Origin: Lyophyllum atratum | Taxonomy: Eukaryota > Basidiomycota > Agaricomycetes > Agaricales > Lyophyllaceae | Length of the DNA stretch: 64,000 bases | Direction of reading: 5' to 3' | Assembly (NCBI GenBank): GCA_014905825.1 | Contig: JACGCN010000020.1 | Coordinates: 1 to 64,000 of the forward strand | Shown: positions 1 to 11,645 of the stretch, in pieces | How the letters are laid out: each line of letters starts with the position of its first letter | Numbering within the stretch: position 1 is the stretch's first letter | Translations under genes and position numbers: made by a program | The notes under the pieces: model-generated | What the model saw: only the letters and a program-made list of their open reading frames with translations | What the model was told of the DNA's origin: nothing | Database searches by the model: none

Positions 1-1693
1 TGAAGGGGCAGTTTTGGTCGGATTGACGAGATTTTTGATTTGTCATGTAGCTATGACATAGGAAAAGTGGGCACAACTCGTATATCGTCCGGCAGAGTCA
101 GGGAACAGTGCCCTGTGGCTGAATTACTCCAAATTTCTGACTCGGAATGATCCCTTACTTGATTCTGCTGTAAAATAGGGTATGTATACAAAATGCTCAA
201 ACGGACACTTGTGCCCACTTTATATGATGTAAATGGTCCAGAATGCACCTTGGTACAAAAAGATTTGCGCAGAAATGGACCCTCCACATGGCAGGAAAGT
301 TGCACGCGGTCTTCGCGCGAAGACCCCGGGGAAGTATACTAGGGGCGTGAGAAGGCGCGAGAGGCGCGGGAACACAATGGACAGCTTCGGGAGACATCAT
401 CCGGACCGTTGATGGGCGGGAGGCGACGTGGGAAGTTGGTTGATGGGCGGGGGGAGCGTCGGACAACGCCGGAGACCACTATCTTGGGGGATGACGTGTA
501 CTGATGGCAAGTCATATCTCCTAGCCTATCTGTTATCTCTACCATCTTTATCTCTACCGTTCTGGGTACCATATCTATTGACCGTATTTCAGGAATTATT
601 GGGAGTGTGTGGAGGAAAGCGAGATCCAGGCTAAGAAAGCTGCCGAACCGGGGGTACTATGGCAGGTGATCAAATCAATATGATCGTGATGTCGAGGTGA
701 GGCTTGTCCAGCAACCACACGTCATTTTTTATCTTGTCGCTATCGGATACAACGGTGAGGCTATCTCCCTGGAGCTGGTTAGCCGCCCGCGCCGCATTCC
801 CTGGCTCGACTGTCGCGAAAAACACAGTTTATTTCTCCTCTATGTATCACACTCGCATATCAAACTCTTGTCCGTTAGAGTCGCAACACCCCCATCCCCA
901 TCATGACCATCAGTACGTGCCCACGTTAGGCGGCTGCTTGTCTTCGATGATTCCTGACGTCTTGCTCATCTCATAGGGCTTATCGATCTTATCAGAATGG
1001 TATTTCAAGCGAGGACGGCTGAGCTCGGAGGCCTTACCACTCGTTCTCGAGCTCAGCCGAGTTGAGCGAGGATGATACATACGTATAACGTACGCTTCGA
1101 CTCTTCAAAGAATACTCTCAATCTCATATCTCGATAGCTGAAAGATACGCTACGTCGAATAGGCCCAACACTTGCCTCGCAATCGGCCCAAAGCTCGCAT
1201 AGCTGCCGCGACGGATACGACAGGCTTCCTGGATTTTTGTCGATCCCTTCACTACTTTCGCCGCTTCGGCAGGTCGACTGCTCAAGCAGTGTCACGAGAG
1301 CCCTACTGTGCGAGGACAGGATGTGATCACGCGAGGAATAGTATCGATTTATGTGCACCCCGCTATTTCGTGCGTTTCCCCGTTATAGTGCTTTTACCCA
1401 CCTTCCACTTGCTGACTTATCTCGCCGTAGTAATCGAACCCTCTCGCTGGATACATGACCTATCATACCGCTCCTGGTCAGCGTTATTGAATCAGCATCA
1501 CAAGTGGTCTCGTGGTAAGCCGCTTTCTCGCCTCACGCTCGTGCGAATCCTTACTCATCGTTACCATAGATGACCTGAAGCCCTACCCATCAGTCTTCGA
1601 ACCAGCTGCAGGTTTGCCATCCCACGCCAGGCAGGGTGAAGATCAGCGGAGTATTTTATCCCTCACGATGGTCCCGTTCGGAACCTTCGCACC
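1..1693. other. Intergenic, no supported gene
   Basis: Only short overlapping open frames occur on both strands. None shows a recognisable domain, a convincing exon chain or biased composition. The last few hundred bases should hold the promoter of the wax-synthase-like gene, but no clear TATA element stands out. Confidence 0.5.
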
Positions 1694-2956
1694 ATGGCGT
1701 CGTCCAACCCTCCCTTCTACCTCAGTCTGTCCCTCTTCTTCCTCACCCTCTATCTTCCATCGTCGAAGTACCGCCGGCTCCTCTTCACAGCAATCCTCGG
1801 TCTCGTCCTGTATACCATCTTTTTCACATCGACAGGAGGGCCGATCTCGAACTTCTATATGGGCCTCCACGTCACTGTCCTTCTCCTCTACGCTCCGACT
1901 TCATTCTCCTAACTCCGGACCCGCATCACACCCTGCAACGCCGGCCGAAACGACAGCTACCGCGGGAAGTGCCCAAGACCAGGAAAGAGCGCCTCGTCTG
2001 GGCCCTCGACCTTTTCTCCAACCCTCGTGGAATCAACTGGTCGTTCGAGGCACCTAATTTAACGCGCCCCTGTCAACCCCGCTGGGCCTTCGTTCGATCT
2101 CAACTCCTATGGGCTGTGGTATTCTACGTCATGAAAGATGCCATGTATACCCACAATCGGTTAAACTCATCGTTTGACCCCACCGGACACGGTATGGATG
2201 CAGACGGGTGGGGATGGCGGATGTGGAATGCGGTGGCGTTTTGGGGTACTTTCGCCAGCGGAATGTCGCTGGACATGACGATGATGGCTATTGTTTGCGT
2301 GGCGAGTGGGATTTCGGAGCCTGAGCCTGGGGACTGTCCGTGGTTCTTCGGGAGATGGTTAGAAACCACCAGCGTTCGCGCATTCTGGGGGTAAGTCTTT
2401 TTGTCGGAATCATGATCTAACGACTAACTGACCTTACCGTCTAGGCGCACATGGCATCAGACGCTGAGACGTGTAAGTCATCCTCTCCCGCCATCTACGA
2501 ACTTTCGCACTTACGCGTTTTTTCTGCTTCTAGGGCCTCAGCTCTCATGGCAAATACCTCGCGCACATTCTATTCCATTTTCCTCCCTGGATCACATCTT
2601 TCCTCGTACACCCAGCTCGTCGTTGCCTTCTTCCTTTCGGGACTCGTCCACGCCGCAGCGAGTGGATGCTCTCGCATAACCTTACGGCTGCGCTTCACGT
2701 CGTCTTGTTCTACGCTGCGCAGGCTCTTGCAATCATGTTCGAAGACGGTGTTATTGCCTGTGGGAAGGGGCTTGGAGTGCGGGGTTCCCGAGGAGTAAAT
2801 GTGCTAGGGATGTTGTGGGTGATTTTTTGGATGGCATGGAGCGGCCCTTGGTGGATGAATCCGACCATCCGGGGTGGGGTGATGATTGCTGAGGGCCCCA
2901 GGATATCCGTCATCGGAGGACTGTGGGATGGAAACTGGTCGGGTATTGCTGCGTGA
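1694..2956 (+). CDS. Wax synthase-like membrane-bound O-acyltransferase (frameshifted)
   Basis: A multi-pass membrane acyltransferase of the fungal wax-synthase-like MBOAT family, which transfers acyl groups from acyl-CoA to alcohols or terpenoids in ER membranes; the substrate here is unknown. The N-terminus has a hydrophobic segment (FYLSLSLFFLTLYLPS). A SDFILLTPDP block follows, and the family signature FWGRTWHQTLRR lies across two introns (2391-2444 and 2473-2533). Hydrophobic segments follow near 2600-2660 and 2700-2860. Start ATG 1694, stop at 2956. The frame breaks near 1893, where one base appears missing between the second membrane segment and SDFILL. It shifts again in 2610-2675, where the conserved AFFLSGLVHAA block lies in a different frame from the sequence on both sides. 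The two shifts in that block cancel. This is either a pseudogene or a sequence with indel errors. Family call firm, integrity doubtful. Confidence 0.72.
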
Positions 2957-3111
2957 GGTCCTTTGTACAGATCCGTACAGCCTGTAACCTCTGTGATGTA
3001 GTGTTGAAAGCTCTCTCTCGTTGCCCGTCTCGTCGGCTGTCGAGAAGTGTCCCGGACCATTACATAAGCAAAATACGTTGTTCCGAACCATCACCTCGTG
3101 GTACAGTATTC

Positions 3112-4081
3112 ATGGCACGCGAATCACCTACGCAGAGCGAATTCTGGTTCAGCGACGGGTCGATAGTTCTCATCGTCGAGAATACTGGTTTTCGAGTCCA
3201 TCAATCTATCCTGAGCCAGCATTCTGATGTTTTCGCAGACCTGTTTACGGTCCCTCAGCCATCAGAGGATGCAGATTTCATGATCCAAGGATGTCCTGTC
3301 GTCCATTTATCAGATAGCCTCTCCGATTTTACCGATGTTATGAAGGCCCTTTACCAACCTTTGTGCGTTCCATCATGATCTGCAGCGTCCCCGTTCACTT
3401 CGATAACCAATTTTCATAGCTATTTCGATACCCTTATGCCCGACGCGGAGCTGTCTACACTCATCTCGTTCGTCTCTGGTATCCTGCGAATCAGCACGAA
3501 GTATAATCTGATATTCCTCCGCCGGAAATGCATCTCTATCCTTCAAACGAAGTTCCCGTCTACTCTCAAGGGCTGCGACGCCCTCCTGTCTTCTGGGTAC
3601 AAATACGTCTCATCCACCATCGTGCGCGCGATCCCTCTCGCTCGCGAAGCGAATGTCCCCGAAATCCTTCCCTGGGCGTTCTACATCTCCACTAATATCG
3701 TCACCGACGCCCTGCTCCAGGACCCTATCCTTTCCTGGAAGGACAAGGCCTTATGCCTTGCCGGAAGAGATCAGCTTTGGGACGCGCAGAAGTCACTCAC
3801 GCATCGCTTCGCGTTTGACTTCACAAAGTCGCACAAGTGTCAGCACGCATGTGTGTCGCGCCTGCCGGGTACGATGACCTGGCGCCGGTCGGAGGAGCTT
3901 CGCGGTAAGCCCACACCCACTGCACGAGTACGAAGACTGGGACACACTCAAGATCTGCCAACATTGTCTGGAGCTGGTTCAAGTTCAGCACCAGAAGGGG
4001 AGAGAAAAGGTCTGGAGCAGCCTTCCGTCGATGTTTCACCTCGGAACCTGGGATGATATCCACAAGGAGCAGAATCGATGA
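3112..4081 (+). CDS. BTB/POZ domain protein (frameshifted C-terminus)
   Basis: A BTB-domain protein of the large Agaricomycete family whose partners are mostly unknown; BTB domains mediate dimerisation and often adapt substrates to cullin-3 ligases. The start has the usual pattern: an N-terminal FWFSDGSIVLIVENTGFRVH followed by SILSQHSDVFADLF, the core BTB strand-helix unit. A 57-nt intron (3363-3419) separates it from YFDTLMPDAEL. The middle (ISTKYNLIFLRRKCISIL) is a typical BACK-like helical extension. The expected ending (KVWSSLPSMF, then WDDIHKEQNR, stop 4079-4081) is in another frame. Reading from CVSRLPG to it needs two one-base changes, near 3869 and 3905. The frame that continues without change ends at 4056 with an atypical tail. 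Family call is firm; the break may be an assembly error. Confidence 0.75.
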
Positions 4082-4403
4082 TGAATTCGGATACAACCTC
4101 CTCATTTAACCTGATTATCCATCGCTATTGTCGTTTTCCGTTAGATATCCTGTTCTGTATTGTATATTGTCCGATAACAATGAGTGTGTGGTAATGAAGT
4201 CATAAAGACACGTCGAGTGCAAAGAGAGTGAATGGTAAGCAAAAAATGCGCGTATTACTATTATGTAGAATTGGTGAAGGGTAATAAATGCGAAGGGTAT
4301 AACGAGTGATTGAGGAGTAGATAGTCCCGTGCATTTCCAAAGATTCGTGAACGTCATAAAAGTGTTTAGAAAAGGAAAGGCGGCGATCTCAGCGCCGTGA
4401 CGC

Positions 4404-6404
4404 CTACTTCAGGTTCCGTAGTTTCTTAATCACATCCTGCATGTCGTCCTGATTCCACTCCCCACTCCACCCCTGCCTCCGTTCCTTCCGCTGCAGAATA
4501 TCCCTACCATAGCTCGTTCTCCACGTCCCCGGCGGCGCGAGGTACCCAGAGTTGATCTCAGGCGGCACCCCCATGGTTTGAAACGGCGTCTCTGGTCGCG
4601 GCTGCAGCGGTAGATGCGGATTCGAATTTGACGCGTACCCTGAACTAACTGCAGAGCCATGACCCATCTCCGACTGTACGTACAGCGTCCGTTGAGGTGG
4701 CGTCCGCGAGCCCGCAGTATTGGCATCTTGAACATCGCTGTCTTCGCCTTCAGTTGCTTCATCCTCGCCGTCAACGACAAGAGTGAATTTATTGGACGGA
4801 GGGAGCACGAGTGAGGCGTGTTTGGAGAAAACTAGCGGGGACATCAGCATCATCGATTCGGGACGCGGTCGGGCTCCAATCTCGAGGTATACATCTTGGT
4901 CGGGGCTCATGGGCTCGGGGTGGCGTGGTCTATGGGGCCGCGAACTGGGAGAAGTGGTGCTGATATCAGCGGAATCCATCGCGCATGGGGCTCGTAGGGA
5001 GGAATGTCGCAGTGGAAAGGCTTGCGCGACGGGCAAGCCTGGCAGCCCTCTCGACCTCCTCCCGTCGCTGACGTTCCGTGAATGTCGAACCATAAACACC
5101 AGCCTCGGTGTCAGCGAAAGACCCAGGAGCAGACGCCCCCTCGAGTGCAGAGGAAAATATGATGGGCGAGTAGACCGTTTCGGGACGAGGGTGGGTATGG
5201 GAACGGTAGGTGGACCCGGTGGGCGCAATTGGAGCAGGAGACCGATTCCTGCGGGGAAAAGTGAGCGGTGTCGGCGTCGCTGAGGGGGACGAATCCGAGA
5301 ATTCCAAGAGGTCCCGCGATTTGGTACGACCATGGCCGATAGGAAGGAGGGTGGAGGTTACTGAGGATAGATTGGGGAAGGAGGAAAGTGTGGAGCTGGC
5401 GCGTCTTGCGAGCTTGTTCTTGGTCGTCTCACGTCCTGCAGCCTCGCTGTCCTTATCCATGGGCGGGTCTGGAAACACCGTGACGTTTGGAATTTTTGGC
5501 CCACGATAAACTAGTTCAGCTGGCACCCGCTCTCCCAACATCCTCATCACCTTCTCATGACGCCGTCTCCTCACCTCTTCCTCGGAAGGCATGCGGAAAG
5601 CCGGAGATTCTGGTGTCGAAGCTGCGGGAGATTCGGGGTCGACGCTGTAGCTCGACAATCGTGACTCTACGCGTGGTGGACCCGGTGCGATGATCTCTAT
5701 CACCGGCGGCTTCTGGGAATTCCTGGAATGAAGATTGCTGTCGTTGATATAGAGCGGAGGCGGGACTCTGCGTTCCTTTAAATCTACGAAGCTGCGACAA
5801 GAGTTGGAGCTGGAGACCGATTCGATCGACGGGCGTGGTGTATAGAGTAGAGGCATCGTGAATAGGGATAGCGCGGCGTGAGGAAAGAGAGGCCTGCGAG
5901 GCGGTGCTTAACGGTAATTTCGTTCTCGTGGTAGAGTCTCGCCTTCGTGTCGGTGAATGAGGATGCTTTCGGTGTCGGCTGTTCTTCGTATGAGGTACGG
6001 TAGCTCGGTGAAAATTCCGATCGCGAAGATTGATATGATCGGATCGAGCTACCCGACGACATGGAGGAGGTTGATCCAGCGGTGCGCGTACTCTTGCTCG
6101 AGAGGTAGGAGAGAGGAGAATGGGGAGGGGAACGCAGCAAAGCAGGAGACCGGGTTTTAGTAGAGTGATGTGGGCTTAAGCTGGCGAGAGCTAGATGAAG
6201 GTTGCTGGCGACGACGGATTCCCGACGCTGTGTGGGTTTAATAACGTTTGCATCCCGTTCTTGACGTGACGGTCGTTCCAGACGACGGTTGGATGAAAAA
6301 AGAGGGGCGACGTAGTGGCCGTAAACATGGGTGAGGAAGGCACACTGAGCTGTGCGGAAGATTCGGTAACGATGATATATGGAATCGCAGGAGTGGGTAT
6401 TCAT
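4404..6404 (-). CDS. Ser/Pro-rich protein of unknown function (frameshifted)
   Basis: Not recognised as a named family. Three long minus-strand open stretches (5784-6404, 4966-5856, 4404-5333) overlap in different frames and look like one protein. It is rich in Ser, Pro and Arg and probably largely disordered. A basic helical patch (EEEVRRRRHEKVMRMLGERV) in the middle is the best candidate for a conserved element. An acidic patch (EDEATEGEDSD) and a helical C-terminus (MQDVIKKLRNLK, stop at 4404) follow. The frame must change near 5850 and near 4975; at the latter the ORF would otherwise end with GFR. Start at 6404 is only the first ATG of the most upstream stretch; an upstream exon is possible. 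It lies tail-to-tail with the BTB gene. Function unknown. Confidence 0.5.
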
Positions 6405-7482
6405 GTCGCGTGGTGACTGTTCGAGAATCTGCCATCGATGTCAATGGGTATCATTCTTGTGACAGCAATTTAAGACGGCTCCTTCACTACACACCTGCTG
6501 CTAGGAGTACGAAGAACATGAAGCGAATACGTCCCTCAGCAATGCAGGCTTTGCCAACCCTGGAATTTCCCCACCACTTCCTACGGAAAGTCGATCTGAG
6601 TCTGACGCAGAGTTCCTGGCGGTGCGCATCACTATAGCCGTCGGGTTAACCATCGAATGATCGTTAGGAGGAAAGGAGTCTTCACGACGCGGCCCATGGC
6701 AATCATCACAGTTCTGCCAAGGCCTTGACGGTTTTTAGCGAGCATCATCATGCGGTTTCGATCTGATGTTTGTCAATCTCCTTGTAATCAAATACTTCTT
6801 TCCCGAAATGGTCAGAGCGCCTCGACAACGCGTCGATGCAATTCACGCCCCCGTGTCGTCCTGAGTACTTAGCGCGACATCTTCAGGTCGGCGTTTCGTG
6901 ATGTTGTTACTGTCGAGATCTATCAAACGGATCATGTCTTCTATTGTCTTGATGAGCGTTTACTATTCGGTACGTCCTTATCTACACACTACATACACGA
7001 AATGAATGTCTAACAATTTAGTCCTAGTTTATGAATACCAGCCTCATCGCTGTAATCGGCAGTACAAGGTACTGGCATATGGTCGTCAAGGTGGTCAGTG
7101 GTCTACGATAAGGCCTACCACCTTTTTCGGAAATGAGTTTAAAGCAGGAGTTTTGCAACGATTAATTTCAACGAGGACAGCAGGTACAAACGGTATCGAC
7201 ACGAGGAACAATAGGTGATCTTGGTGTGCGATGAGAGAACAGGATGGACGACTAAAAATACAGTGAAGAATGCGTGGCATGAAGGGGGTATCGATGGCAG
7301 AAATGGTGCGTTCGTACAACAAAGCAGGACCATGCAAGAAAATGAAATGCTCGCGGAACATGATACAGAAGCCGAGAAATATGCATCACACTAAAGTGTC
7401 CTCCGAATCGCCATGCAACGTGAAAAAAAAGGAAAAGAGAAATCCACACGCGAAATAAACTGACCACGAGAGATACACACCA
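6405..7482. other. Intergenic, no supported gene
   Basis: Short ORFs only, without domain signal or credible splice chain. It separates the 5' side of the Ser/Pro-rich gene from the 3' end of the zinc-finger gene. Confidence 0.45.
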
Positions 7483-9427
7483 TTAAGAAAATGAAATATA
7501 CGATTCTGCAGGATGGCCGGGCTTGTTTTTGGTATTTCGTTTCCCGCACGCGCCACTGATTTCATGACGTCTTCGAGCGTCGGCACGAGAGAGCTTCCTA
7601 TTACAATGCGCACACCTTTTATCCTCGTCATCTTGAGCATCCGAAGTCGACGAATGGGCGGAGGAGTTGCGGAGGTGCCGTACCAGGTCGTTCTGTCGTG
7701 TGAAGGTAGCGGTACAAAGCGGGAAGGAACAATGGAAGACAGCGCTTTTTGCCTTCTTCGAGCGAGGACGGTCGGTAACTTTGATGGACGAGGGTACCGT
7801 GAGCTTGGTGCGTTTTGGGGACGGCGCTTCTAGCTCATCGTCCCATCCCTCGTAGGTCACCGATCGTTTAGTACGAGTGGAGCGTCTTTGGTCGTGGAAT
7901 AACTTCTGCAGCTCCAGCTCCTCCGCGAGATTTGGTGAGGTAAGTTCTGCTTGCACTTCGCCTCCGCCCACATCGAAACGATCCATGCCTGTATCCATAA
8001 TACGAGGAGCAGTGGGCGGGGTCGTCGGAGCTGCAGATGCGAGCGGTGAGAGGCGCGACTTGCGAGTGGCTGAATCACGTGAAGGGTTCCTTGCCCTACG
8101 TCGCTTCGGCACAAAGTTAGATCCTGGGGTCGATTGAAGGGATACACCAGTCTGTATATCCTGACGTGCGTCGTGAGGAGAGATAGAGCATATTGCGCTA
8201 GAGGAGTCGGGAGGTTGGAGGTTGGACGGCGATAACACGTCACCGTGCAAGGGGGCTGACAACGGGCGAGACGTGACACTGAAGGGAATGTCATCCTCAC
8301 GGGACGGCTTCAGCTCAGCGGAAGGCGACGATTCGAAAGTCTAGAGATACGAGTTAGGCCCAACAAATGAGTGATGACTTGATTCGGAACGTACGAGTAG
8401 AGAACCCTTTAGAGCTGGGGAGTTTCTGCCCCCTAACTTTACTGGCGATAGAGGCTCGTATCGAGCGCCGACACGACTCTTCTTCACACCCTTTGTAACA
8501 CCCCTCTTCTCTAAGGCGTTTCGTTTCCTTGGGATGTCCGCGCCAATGACTGTTGATCCACTGGGAGATACCCCGGATCGAGTGCAGGTGAGTTCGTCGC
8601 GGACGCGTCCAAAGAGTCGTCGCATCCATCAAGCAGGAAAGATGGGTCGATCGTTTCAGGTGGGAAAGGGAAAATAGGAAGAGATGAAGGATCTGAGAGA
8701 GGCGAAAGTTCGAGTAGAGCTTGATAGATCGGGTTGCGTATCGAAAGGTAATCCAAAACACAAGTCGATTGGGGGGAGATCCGCCGAAGATGACGAGGAT
8801 GAATACGAAAGGATATTCGGCCTCAAAGGGATCTTTTAACGCGTCTGATGGCATGTCGATATCCCAGGTCAGGGTCGGATGACACGGAGGACGGCGTCGA
8901 GGAATAAGAGCAGGAGGATGCCGGCGAGTATATGCTCCCATCCGACATCGTCCATGGCGAATCCGGGGGCGCGAAAGAAGGCGATGAGGAGGAGGAGGAG
9001 TCAGATCTTGAATCGATGGACGCATTGGATTCAAGAGATGGTGAGGCGTCTTGGTCTTGAGATAGAACAAGCTCATCATCATTAGTCCACAACGCGATCA
9101 GGTCATCAATATCATCGAGCTCGGAGTCGTCGCGATCGACTTGCGCAGTGAAGGGTGCTTGAACTGTAATCTGAGTGTCGCTGAAAACGGGAGCCCAGAT
9201 GGCTGGATTCGCCCGGGCGGGAGTCTGCGATTCATATTCAGGCCAAGAAGTGTGTGTGGTTCAACCGTACGTACTGCTTTAGCGTCGAACGAGTTAGGTA
9301 GCCACTCAAGGCTCTTGCTATCCATAAGTCTGCGAGATGCAGGTAAGATAAAACCATCGCCCCATTCCAAATCGGAGGCAGGCCTATCCGTAACCAGCGG
9401 GCTCGAATCTGAGGTCTTGAAGGGCAT
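7483..9427 (-). CDS. C2H2-type zinc-finger protein, paralog 1 (frameshifted N-terminal half)
   Basis: Probable DNA-binding transcription factor. The C-terminal exon (7483 to about 8342) is clean. It encodes a basic Ser/Pro-rich region, then two zinc fingers. Finger 1 is C-x4-C-x12-H-x6-H (starting FHCSFPLCTATF). Finger 2 is the unusual C-x2-C-x12-H-x5-C (starting CAHCNRKLSRAD), followed by GKRNTKNKPGHP. An intron of about 50 nt ends near 8342. The upstream part, from a likely start at 9427 (MPFKTSDSSP), contains acidic and Ser-rich stretches such as a poly-Ser tract near 9000. It needs several frame changes (near 9240, 8855, 8800, 8750 and 8570). The finger pair has the same spacing as in the gene at 16691-18416, so the two are paralogs. 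The fingers are firm, the N-terminal model is not. Confidence 0.65.
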
Positions 9428-10613
9428 TTTTCGTGCGGGAGGATGAAAGCGCTGGGTGTGGTTCAAGAACAAAGGCCATTGCTGTTCGATTAAGTGCTTC
9501 CGAAGCCGGTTTGTGGGTCCAGTTTCCAACACGTTTAAAGCACGTGTATGATGAGACAGACCGAAATGGGCAAAACATCGTGTGCGCGTACGACAGTTGA
9601 TCCTTGGATTAAAGTCCGCTATTGTTTTTTAACCCAGCGGTGGTTCGGGATGTGGGCGCTTGACAAGCGCTCGAACACAATTGTACCAGGGACGGACTTG
9701 TAGAATTCGAATAGCGTAGTGTGGAAACCCAGAAAATTGAAGCCTTGAGACGGCTTCAGATAGAGTTCGTGCTATCGATCAGGGATAGTCGCCCGTCTAA
9801 CGATATTCATCTGCCAGAAAGATATGCTCGTAAATGGCGGTGCTCCTTGTCAGCGGATGCAGACGCGCGCCCTCCCACCCGAGGACCTCGTGACCTTCGA
9901 CCCCATTACCATCGGCTGGCGAAGGTGCCATTCAAGAGGTTGTACAATCGTACTCCGCAATGGCGACGATGAGCCCGGCTTGGTACTAGGCCTACGAATG
10001 AATCTGGACTACTCTGGTGAAAAAGGATGAGCAATCAATGGCGTGTTCTATTCCAAAGTGGGCTTACGATGTGAAGGGATAGGGCGAGAGGCGTTCATGA
10101 ACATCATCTTGTTTTCCGCCCTTGCTCATCGTGGTGGGAACAGCGGCCCGGTCAAACATCATCTCGCTGTATCGCCACTGCGGAGTTGTCGTTATTCTCA
10201 TCGCTAGAGACAAACCTCGTTAAATGCTGGCAAAATGCTCGATACCGGCAGACGTACCTTAGCGAATCAAAGTACTTTTTCCCTGAAGCCTGATGTGGAC
10301 ATAAAGTGGGCGTCTTACTTGGGTCGTTGGAGGGCTTTAGATAGAGATAACAACGCGGACTGAGGGGGGTGTAGGACCGCACAAGAGGATATGAGATATG
10401 ATTTAGATGGAGCAGGGGAACAATAGCTGGTACAGATGTTAGAAGGGCAAAATGTAGGTAAAGGTCGGAGTGTTATGGGTCCAAGGTAGGGATGGCGACC
10501 ATACACGCAAAATGGTACAAGAATGAATATGAACAAAAAGAGATAAGGGCCGGGGCTGGAGCAGCATAGAAAATACATGGTGACTAACAAGAAACACACC
10601 GCGTCATTGGCTC
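9428..10613. other. Intergenic, no supported gene
   Basis: Region between the divergently placed start of zinc-finger gene 1 and the 3' end of the NOPCHAP1-like gene. Small ORFs occur but none has an interpretable domain or exon pattern. Confidence 0.45.
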
Positions 10614-11300
10614 TCACCCGCCTTCATCTTCCATTCCCTGGTCCGAACTCTCACTGTGAGACTGGCTAAGCACAACGATCTGCGGCCGGTGGCAAGGCCG
10701 GGAGCGCCGGGGGAGGGGCTTGGTGGGGCGAATGGGGTTGAACGAAGTAACGATCTCCACGTCTGAATCCGAGTCAGAGTCGTCTGATGGATCTGAGTCC
10801 GAGGTCGAGTCTGAGAACCCCGACGAGGAAGACGTGAATGAAGAGGATGTAGAACTCGACGACATGGCGGCATCTTTGTTTCGAGTCTCGAAGATTCCTA
10901 GGCCGAGGTTCTAGTGCGGAATTTATAAGGGTTGAATTAGGCAAAAGAAGCAGCTGACGCACCATCTCGATGTACTGACCCATACTAACATCGACATTCT
11001 CAATATCAACACTCTCCGGGTCCTGGAGCACCCGTTGCTCAAGAAGCGTGTTTGACGCTTCCAGAGCTGGTAGAAATGCGTGCACTCGTGAAAGCACTAT
11101 CTCCAATGTCAGTCACGGGCGAACTCAGGGGCGACGATATCAAACGTACAATCAGTCGGCGGAGGGACATGAAAAGGTTTCGACCGCTGCGGGTCTCGGT
11201 TTAGAAAGGTGAAATTAGGCGGAGAGCTCGAGACGGAGGCAGACGACGACGATGGGGCGGCGTTTAATTTCTCCAACGTTGTTTCTAGCATACCAAACAT
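10614..11300 (-). CDS. NOPCHAP1-like (DUF4598) nucleolar assembly chaperone
   Basis: Resembles the NOPCHAP1/DUF4598 family, small proteins that link NOP58 to the R2TP machinery during box C/D snoRNP assembly in mammals. The start MLETTLEKLNA (first ATG 11300) is followed by a Ser-rich loop and a helix (VHAFLPALEASNTLLEQRVL). Next comes the family core IENVDVSMGQYIEM spliced to NLGLGIFE. That splice removes 10911-10962 (GTGCGT...CTAG, phase 0). The C-terminus is a Ser/Asp-rich acidic tail ending at 10614. One frame problem remains: the first open stretch ends at 11109, while the helix continues in another frame from about 11104, so one base is missing or wrong there. It is divergent from DUS1, with about 345 bp between the starts. 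Family assignment is from the core motif only. Confidence 0.62.
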
Positions 11301-11645
11301 ATGAGTAAGATAAGAAACACATAAATTATATAGTGCTCACGAAGCCTCCTCAGCCGCTCATCCTTGTCCTCGACTTCGAGCCGCACACGTCCGTCGCCGT
11401 CGTCGTCCATGGACGGGAACAAGCAGTTTCGGTCTTGGGAAAAAGTTTCAGCCCGGAAGAGGTCGCTGGTAAATATCGCCAAATACCCAATTTTTGTTTC
11501 CGATCATCATCGTGATCGCTGTCCGTCCACAGGGACTTGTTCCGCTACCACCACCATTTCTTCTGCTTGGCGCCGCTGCTGGCAGGCGCTGCGACCACCT
11601 TCGTTCTTTATATCTCTTTTTACGCCGAGCATTTCAAAAGCGAGC

